A stretch of 64,000 nt of DNA from Whitmania pigra (lineage: Eukaryota; Annelida; Clitellata; Hirudinida; Haemopidae), in contig JAJTWR010000305.1 in NCBI GenBank assembly GCA_021613335.1, forward strand, positions 1,667,501 through 1,731,500. The letters run 5' to 3'. A program made the translations under genes and the position numbers. The notes below the pieces were generated by a model. That model was not told the origin of the DNA, did no database searches, and was given only the letters and a program-made list of their open reading frames with translations. Shown here in pieces: positions 62,401 through 64,000 of the stretch. Numbering within the stretch: position 1 is the first letter of the stretch; every line of letters starts with the position of its first letter.

Positions 62401-64000
62401 TGTAATGATTGCTGTTGTTAATGCTGTCTCTGTTTTATACGGCATTGTTTGTTCTTTAATATAACTTTCAACTTTCATTGTTTCTTGAGGGCCGACGTTC
62501 ATCTGTTCTATGTGTACAGTTTGGCTTTTTCTCTCTTCTGACTGAATGACTATTCCAGATATTATGTTTTCGATGTTAATGTTTCCAGAAACGGGTACCG
62601 CTTGCGATATTATTTGTTCTCCAATGGATGCTGGTCCAATGTGTATGAATTCTATTTCTGATTCCTTCATTTGATCTGTTCGCGGAATCACCAGAGCAGC
62701 TGAGATTACCGACTCCGTTCTAACAGTATCTAATTGCTCTCTGGCCAGGCTTTCAACGCTTGGCGTGACATCGATCTTGATAATGTTTTTCTCATCTTTA
62801 TCATCATCTTTTTTCGATTTTTCTGTTAAATCATCGGGAATAAGAATTTCAACAGAAGCACTTTCCAAGGAAGGAGTAAATACAAATTCTTCTGGTTTGA
62901 AAGAATCAATTTGTCCAATAGTTACTTCCTGACGTGGATATTCCATTTCAAATAAAACTTCATTTAGACAGGTTTGAAGGTTTGTATCCAAATGGGTTTC
63001 GAGTGTGCTCATATGCAGCTCTGTCCTATCGTCAGATGTTACTTCAATTGATAATTCACTCTTTTGTTCGGGTTTTACTTCAATGATTGTTTCTTTTTTA
63101 GGCATTTCTGGCATTAAATCAAGCGTTACTTTATTGTCTTCAGCAACTTGTACTTCAACAGTTGTTTCTGCCGCTGTCGTTACAGGCAGTACATCAAAGG
63201 TCACTTCAGCACTTCTTTTCTCTGTAGTAACCTCGAAGGTCATTTCGGCAACATTGCGCTGGACATCGAGTTTAGTTTCTTGAATTTCCAAAATTTTCGT
63301 TTGATGCTGTTCTTGAGGCGTTACAAATGTAGTAGATACGAAGGTTTCATTTGCCGATTCAGGCTTCGAAGGTTTCCAAGCAATATTTTCCACCTGGAAG
63401 ACATTAATTTCTGCTTCTGAAAGAACGTTCGTCCTGCTTGGTTGTGGATGTTTCACTTGGTAAGTATCTGTTTGCTGAACTGTGTCTTCTGGAGACAAAC
63501 TAAACCTTCTAATCTCTGTGACACCTTCTGATACAACGTCACACCTTATTGACAAAGTTTGAACCGTCGTTCTTGTGGGCTGAGATAGTTTTACAGCAAA
63601 TGTCGAAGGAGCAGTGTCTCTATCCGTGACAACGGTTAAATGTTCGGCGGAGTCCAGACTAGGCAACTCTACCTCTGAGATAAATTCCTGTTTAATTGAA
63701 GAATCTGACTGGACCAATTGCACTCTATGGGTTTTTGGAGTAACTTTTTGACCTCTCGAATAGGACGCTTCCTCAGACTTGGAAGCTTGTTCCTCATCTG
63801 GAATGGAAATTGTGAAGCTTTCCACCTCTGTTACAAATGACGGCGTACGGACATCCTGTGGAATTGCTTGTGTCAAATTAATATCCTTGACTGCAGTTGT
63901 TGTTGCACTTGAAATGATTGTCTCTTGTCCAACTATCTGATGTACATTTCCTGTGCTAGGCTTTATGTCACCCTGAATATTTTCGCCGACAACGCCAATT
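13153..64000 (-). CDS. Giant titin/twitchin-like muscle protein (partial at the 5' side)
   Basis: Proteins of this class span sarcomeres, with Ig/Fn3 arrays binding along thick filaments and disordered regions acting as springs. I traced 89 exons (13153-51204) whose boundaries keep phase with each other (26,424 nt in total). Most are phase 1 at both ends and carry one domain. Upstream is a coding block from 51296 that leaves the window. N to C: S/T/E-rich region with an IQ motif, about 39 acidic 90-residue repeats, Ig1-5, charged linker, Ig6-10, Fn3, 13 x (Ig-Ig-Fn3-Fn3-Fn3), 10 Fn3, tail. About 36 Ig and 50 Fn3 domains are present and no kinase domain. Fn3 hallmarks are WxPPxxDGGxxIxxYxVE and YxFRVxAENxxGxG; Ig hallmarks are the core Trp and DxGxY. 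Orthology to titin, twitchin or another family member is undecided. Indels in the 51.3-62 kb repeat part break the frame as written. Confidence 0.9.
13471..17905 (-). CDS. Titin-like C-terminal array of ten Fn3 domains
   Basis: Exons: 13471-13776, 13904-14212, 14425-14745, 14866-15168, 15380-15706, 16055-16369 (one Fn3 each); 16518-17631 (the second half of one Fn3 plus three whole ones); and the downstream part of 17739-18238. One Fn3 is interrupted by a phase-0 intron between WMPVHK and VPAKAKSY, unlike the usual phase-1 domain borders. All show the Trp-Pro-Pro start, YxVE/YxIE strand and FRVxAEN motif. With the three Fn3 of super-repeat 13 this makes thirteen Fn3 in a row with no Ig between them. 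Confidence 0.9.
15707..16054. other. Intron in Fn3 array, over 300 bases
   Basis: A 348-base intron. It contains one weak exon-like stretch on the minus strand (about 15906-15943), discussed under rejected items. The flanking Fn3 exons join in phase without it. Confidence 0.55.
17905..20227 (-). CDS. Super-repeat 13 (Ig-Ig-Fn3-Fn3-Fn3)
   Basis: Exons N to C: 20116-20227 and 19793-19965 (one Ig split at its core Trp codon TG|G by a phase-2 intron), 19406-19690 (Ig), 18957-19259 (Fn3), 18623-18821 and 18343-18467 (one divergent Fn3, split by a phase-2 intron, ending VIYDVPPRSS), and the first part of 17739-18238 (Fn3). It is the most C-terminal copy and runs straight into the all-Fn3 array. 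The split Fn3 is the most diverged in the protein. Confidence 0.87.
20327..22726 (-). CDS. Super-repeat 12 (Ig-Ig-Fn3-Fn3-Fn3)
   Basis: Exons N to C: 22609-22726 and 22276-22448 (Ig split at the Trp codon, phase 2), 21835-22128 (Ig), 21444-21746 (Fn3), 21112-21210 and 20751-20948 (one Fn3 split by a phase-1 intron after its first third), 20327-20632 (Fn3). The split second Fn3 parallels that of super-repeat 13, although its intron is in a different place. Confidence 0.88.
22888..24782 (-). CDS. Super-repeat 11 (Ig-Ig-Fn3-Fn3-Fn3)
   Basis: Exons N to C: 24546-24782 (Ig, core TAHWLKDG), 24082-24402 (Ig, core PKIIWWFDG), 23696-23992, 23321-23575 and 22888-23247 (Fn3 each). All are phase 1 at both ends. 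The last exon is longer because it starts with a Pro/Ser/Lys linker (EPSPASKPVVTRDP) ahead of the Fn3. Confidence 0.9.
24859..26871 (-). CDS. Super-repeat 10 (Ig-Ig-Fn3-Fn3-Fn3)
   Basis: Exons N to C: 26757-26871 and 26496-26668 (Ig split at the Trp codon), 26096-26395 (Ig), 25692-25994, 25258-25560 and 24859-25152 (Fn3 each). The intron inside the first Ig uses a GC donor (AATG|gcaagg) with an otherwise normal AG acceptor (aaaacag). This is the only position in the titin-like gene where I could not use GT. Confidence 0.88.
26940..28889 (-). CDS. Super-repeat 9 (Ig-Ig-Fn3-Fn3-Fn3)
   Basis: Exons N to C: 28617-28889 (Ig, PVTWYKDDQPI), 28258-28542 (Ig, PKVTWCLNRSPL), 27859-28149, 27404-27706 and 26940-27248 (Fn3 each). 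One domain per exon throughout, all phase 1 to phase 1. Confidence 0.9.
28988..30744 (-). CDS. Super-repeat 8 (Ig-Ig-Fn3-Fn3-Fn3)
   Basis: Exons N to C: 30454-30744 (Ig), 30039-30326 (Ig, PKLTWYREG), 29654-29956 (Fn3), 28988-29578 (two Fn3 without an intron between them, joined by DLYTKPGKPEDF). The intron between the second and third Fn3 is missing here, as in super-repeats 1, 2 and 6. Confidence 0.9.
30863..32853 (-). CDS. Super-repeat 7 (Ig-Ig-Fn3-Fn3-Fn3)
   Basis: Exons N to C: 32584-32853 (Ig, KVEWLKNDRPI), 32060-32350 (Ig, PKVTWQFNSQLL), 31686-31982, 31251-31544 and 30863-31168 (Fn3 each). A short CAT microsatellite lies in the intron right after the last Fn3 exon. Confidence 0.9.
32979..34873 (-). 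CDS. Super-repeat 6 (Ig-Ig-Fn3-Fn3-Fn3)
   Basis: Exons N to C: 34586-34873 (Ig, AKVTWFKDGREI), 34158-34436 (Ig, PSIKWYLNEEPL), 33712-34014 (Fn3), 32979-33581 (two Fn3 in one exon, joined by DPFDKPGQPGRPG). Confidence 0.9.
34982..36957 (-). CDS. Super-repeat 5 (Ig-Ig-Fn3-Fn3-Fn3)
   Basis: Exons N to C: 36685-36957 (Ig, VKIDWYKDKKRI), 36198-36494 (Ig, PNVQWTYNVKQ), 35824-36132, 35396-35707 and 34982-35284 (Fn3 each). All are phase 1 to phase 1. Confidence 0.9.
37054..38880 (-). CDS. Super-repeat 4 (Ig-Ig-Fn3-Fn3-Fn3)
   Basis: N to C: two Ig domains in the downstream part of the large exon 38275-39165 (TAKVTWFDKNNKE, then PEVTWFFTGG), then 37834-38145 (Fn3), 37431-37759 (Fn3 plus the first residues of the next) and 37054-37309 (remainder of the last Fn3). 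The junction between the last two exons is phase 0, inside NVT|VSEH, instead of phase 1 at a domain border. Confidence 0.88.
38880..40869 (-). CDS. Super-repeat 3 (Ig-Ig-Fn3-Fn3-Fn3)
   Basis: Exons N to C: 40600-40869 (Ig, LKVDWTKEGKPI), 40205-40492 (Ig, PKITWQYKG), 39755-40054 (Fn3), 39305-39613 (Fn3), and the upstream part of exon 38275-39165 (Fn3). That exon continues without an intron into the two Ig domains of super-repeat 4, so it crosses the super-repeat border. Confidence 0.9.
40918..43120 (-). repeat. Tandem duplication, unit A (2.2 kb)
   Basis: A 2,203-base unit holding four exons. It starts at aaatttgttgaac and ends at atggccttcaa, and is followed directly by unit B. Similarity covers exons and introns. 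Unit ends lie in introns, and because all four exons are phase 1 to phase 1 the duplication keeps the frame. Confidence 0.92.
41011..42945 (-). CDS. Super-repeat 2 (Ig-Ig-Fn3-Fn3-Fn3), copy A of a recent duplication
   Basis: Exons N to C: 42538-42945 (about 40 residues of K/E/P-rich, PEVK-like linker, then Ig with EAIWTKDGKPV), 42121-42408 (Ig, PTVTWTLNDQPL), 41730-42032 (Fn3), 41011-41616 (two Fn3 in one exon). It is nearly identical, introns included, to super-repeat 1. Confidence 0.92.
43121..45325 (-). repeat. Tandem duplication, unit B (2.2 kb)
   Basis: A 2,205-base unit adjoining unit A. The exon offset is constant at 2,203 for three exons, and +2 after a small intron indel near 44,667 (acaaacAAAG versus acaaacATAAAG). 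Similarity stops at atggccttcaa (45325), where the preceding Fn3 exon region begins. Confidence 0.92.
43214..45150 (-). CDS. Super-repeat 1 (Ig-Ig-Fn3-Fn3-Fn3), copy B of a recent duplication
   Basis: Exons N to C: 44743-45150 (K/E/P-rich linker plus Ig), 44324-44611 (Ig), 43933-44235 (Fn3), 43214-43819 (two Fn3). Compared with copy A, the Fn3 and second-Ig exons differ by few bases, mostly silent. The linker exon carries a handful of substitutions. Confidence 0.92.
45331..47738 (-). CDS. Titin-like Ig6-Ig10 and first Fn3
   Basis: Exons N to C: 47480-47738 (Ig6, LAVTWYVNNTKV), 47110-47409 (Ig7, KEVTWLKDGKAF), 46715-46990 (Ig8, PATWFKNDLEI), 46303-46581 (Ig9, LKPEWLKNGKPF), 45790-46074 (Ig10, ATVTWTINDKPL), 45331-45642 (Fn3). 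Ig9 and Ig10 resemble the two Ig types of the super-repeat, so Ig9-Ig10-Fn3 looks like a truncated or founding unit. Ig6 enters in phase 0 from the linker exon. Confidence 0.9.
47968..48463 (-). CDS. Titin-like charged linker (two exons)
   Basis: Exons 48289-48463 (SVETKPSEEEQVDWGELKKL..., ends phase 0) and 47968-48165 (phase 0 to 0; LEKGEKVEEGKELIVPQAV then a Lys/Glu/Asp-rich stretch ending KTGE). No fold is recognised. About 124 residues rich in Glu, Lys and Pro separate the first five Ig domains from the next five and may act as a short flexible hinge. The symmetric 0-0 exon could be skipped without a frame change. Confidence 0.7.
48595..51204 (-). CDS. Titin-like Ig1-Ig5
   Basis: Exons N to C: 51128-51204 and 50881-51050 (Ig1, split after SWF), 50659-50773 and 50262-50449 (Ig2), 50008-50122 and 49585-49757 (Ig3), 49335-49446 and 49018-49247 (Ig4), 48595-48913 (Ig5, PTVEWSKGKW). 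Ig2, Ig3 and Ig4 are each split by a phase-2 intron inside the core Trp codon (TG|G). Ig1 has its intron three codons later (phase 2, AA|A). The first exon enters in phase 0 from the repeat exon. Confidence 0.85.
51296..64000 (-). CDS. Titin-like giant exon: unique N-terminal part plus 90-residue repeat array
   Basis: On the minus strand coding sequence runs from the window edge to donor GATTTG|gtttgt (51296) with no intron signal I can recognise, about 4,235 codons. N to C it holds an S/T/E-rich region, an IQ motif, the two repeat subfamilies and a short unique end (LSEKIEDVVDFSVKPSLIAT). The acidic frame is the real one: it joins in phase to the Ig exons and also fits the last residues of the N-terminal region (ITETHTVTEETPKEEHVEHE). 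As written the frame is broken by many 1-2 nt indels, see the indel entry. Confidence 0.75.
51400..57050 (-). repeat. Acidic 90-residue tandem repeat, subfamily A (about 21 copies)
   Basis: Period 270 bp. Landmarks in each unit, N to C: VTEEAPKEQPVTEEVTAEVP, SEEQVQVEEAV, TVDQEALVTET, PTEEAPKE, QVVHEAPVAEEQVQQEE, TKIEEQKPEEVSATE. Units are nearly identical at DNA level. Variation is limited to sites such as VPTETV/VSTETV, LAPTEE/PAPTEE and EGQVV/EEQVV. Rich in Glu, Val, Thr, Gln and Ala with few aromatic residues, so probably disordered or partly helical. Copy number is from length divided by period. Confidence 0.92.
53900..58075 (-). other. Cluster of 1-2 nt indels breaking the repeat frame
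   Basis: Compared with neighbouring copies: base missing at about 53,908, two extra at about 54,001, one missing at about 54,088 (net zero over 180 bp), one missing at about 54,508, two at about 55,013-55,030, one at about 55,253, several at 56,318-56,660, 56,780-56,960, about 57,100-57,170, 57,708, 57,995 and 58,060. Isolated cases are near 52,199 and 61,936. Between 58.1 and 61.9 kb the frame is intact over about 14 units. The pattern fits consensus error, but pseudogenisation of part of the array cannot be excluded. Confidence 0.75.
57050..61936 (-). repeat. Acidic 90-residue tandem repeat, subfamily B (about 18 copies)
   Basis: Period 270 bp. Landmarks N to C: EFVIEEAPKEQTVTEE, TAEVP, SEEQ, QQEEAAPVETIEQEVVV, ETPAATEET, KDEQ or KEEQ, IVHEVEIADEQVQQEQ, IKIEEQKPEE. 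It is clearly related to subfamily A, aligning over the full 90 residues, but distinct at most variable positions. The two subfamilies form separate blocks with one border near 57.05 kb. Confidence 0.92.
58690..61936 (-). repeat. Six-unit higher-order repeat within subfamily B (two copies)
   Basis: Reading twelve units N to C, unit n matches unit n+6: units 1 and 7 have TSKDEQ, 3 and 9 have VVVSETP, 4 and 10 have EEITAEVPM, 5 and 11 have TEKVTAEVPM, 6 and 12 have EEITAEVPVSEEQVQQ. The SETP codons (61242 and 59613) and the TEKV site (60790 and 59161) are both 1,629 bp apart. That is 6 x 270 plus a 9-bp insertion near 59,706 (VTPVTAEV). Confidence 0.85.
61937..64000 (-). CDS. Titin-like unique N-terminal region (continues beyond the window)
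   Basis: About 688 codons, open to the window edge on the minus strand. Composition is Ser/Thr/Glu/Val/Ile-rich with short recurring phrases (ETTVEV, VTTEKRSAEVTF, ESVISAALVIP), no predicted fold and no signal or membrane segment. It ends with an IQ motif and then the first repeat-like residues. No family is recognised. No start codon can be assigned because the frame is open at 64000. Confidence 0.7.
62020..62095 (-). other. IQ motif (calmodulin/EF-hand light-chain binding)
   Basis: Encodes EQAATKIQAAFRGMHVREL, which fits IQxxxRGxxxR-type: Ile-Gln, Phe-Arg-Gly, then Arg. It lies just before the 90-residue array. IQ motifs bind calmodulin or myosin-light-chain-like proteins in myosins and obscurin. 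A role in Ca-dependent control of the adjoining spring-like array is inference. Confidence 0.82.

Overview
The window is animal (metazoan) nuclear DNA. It has short GT-AG introns, AT-rich non-coding sequence full of trinucleotide and tetranucleotide microsatellites, a tRNA-derived SINE, and two large multi-exon genes that converge tail to tail. One encodes a Gli/Cubitus interruptus transcription factor and the other a giant titin/twitchin-class muscle protein, so the host is a bilaterian-grade invertebrate. A lophotrochozoan (annelid or leech-like) would fit the simple repeats, Q/N-rich proteins and small introns, but that is a guess.

Layout. 1-1543: microsatellites with no coding exon I can support. 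1544-11045 (+): a Gli gene in 16 coding exons. These carry an N-terminal region, an SYGH Sufu-binding motif, five C2H2 fingers, RRxS sites, a conserved acidic C-terminal motif and two polyglutamine tracts. A SINE sits in one of its introns. 11046-13152: tail-to-tail intergenic region. 13153 to beyond 64000 (-): one titin-like gene. I traced 89 splice-bounded exons (13153-51204) that stay in phase throughout (26,424 nt, 8,808 codons including the stop). Upstream of them is a coding block of at least 12.7 kb that runs off the window. The part in the window would encode about 13,000 residues.

The titin-like protein, N to C: a disordered S/T/E-rich region with one IQ motif; about 39 tandem copies of an acidic 90-residue repeat in two subfamilies; five Ig domains; a charged linker; five more Ig domains and one Fn3; thirteen consecutive copies of an Ig-Ig-Fn3-Fn3-Fn3 super-repeat; ten more Fn3 domains; and a short serine-rich tail with a stop. 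That is about 36 Ig and 50 Fn3 domains. No protein kinase domain is present, although twitchin and titin carry one near the C-terminus. The five-domain super-repeat, the kinase-less end and the hierarchical 90-residue repeat array (one block has a six-unit higher-order period) are the most unusual things here.

Cautions. The 90-residue array as written has more than a dozen 1-2 nt indels, clustered at 53.9-58.1 kb, plus one at about 61,936 that separates the N-terminal frame from the repeat frame. These look more like consensus errors in a near-identical repeat than biology. Exon boundaries were read by eye from splice consensus and phase.
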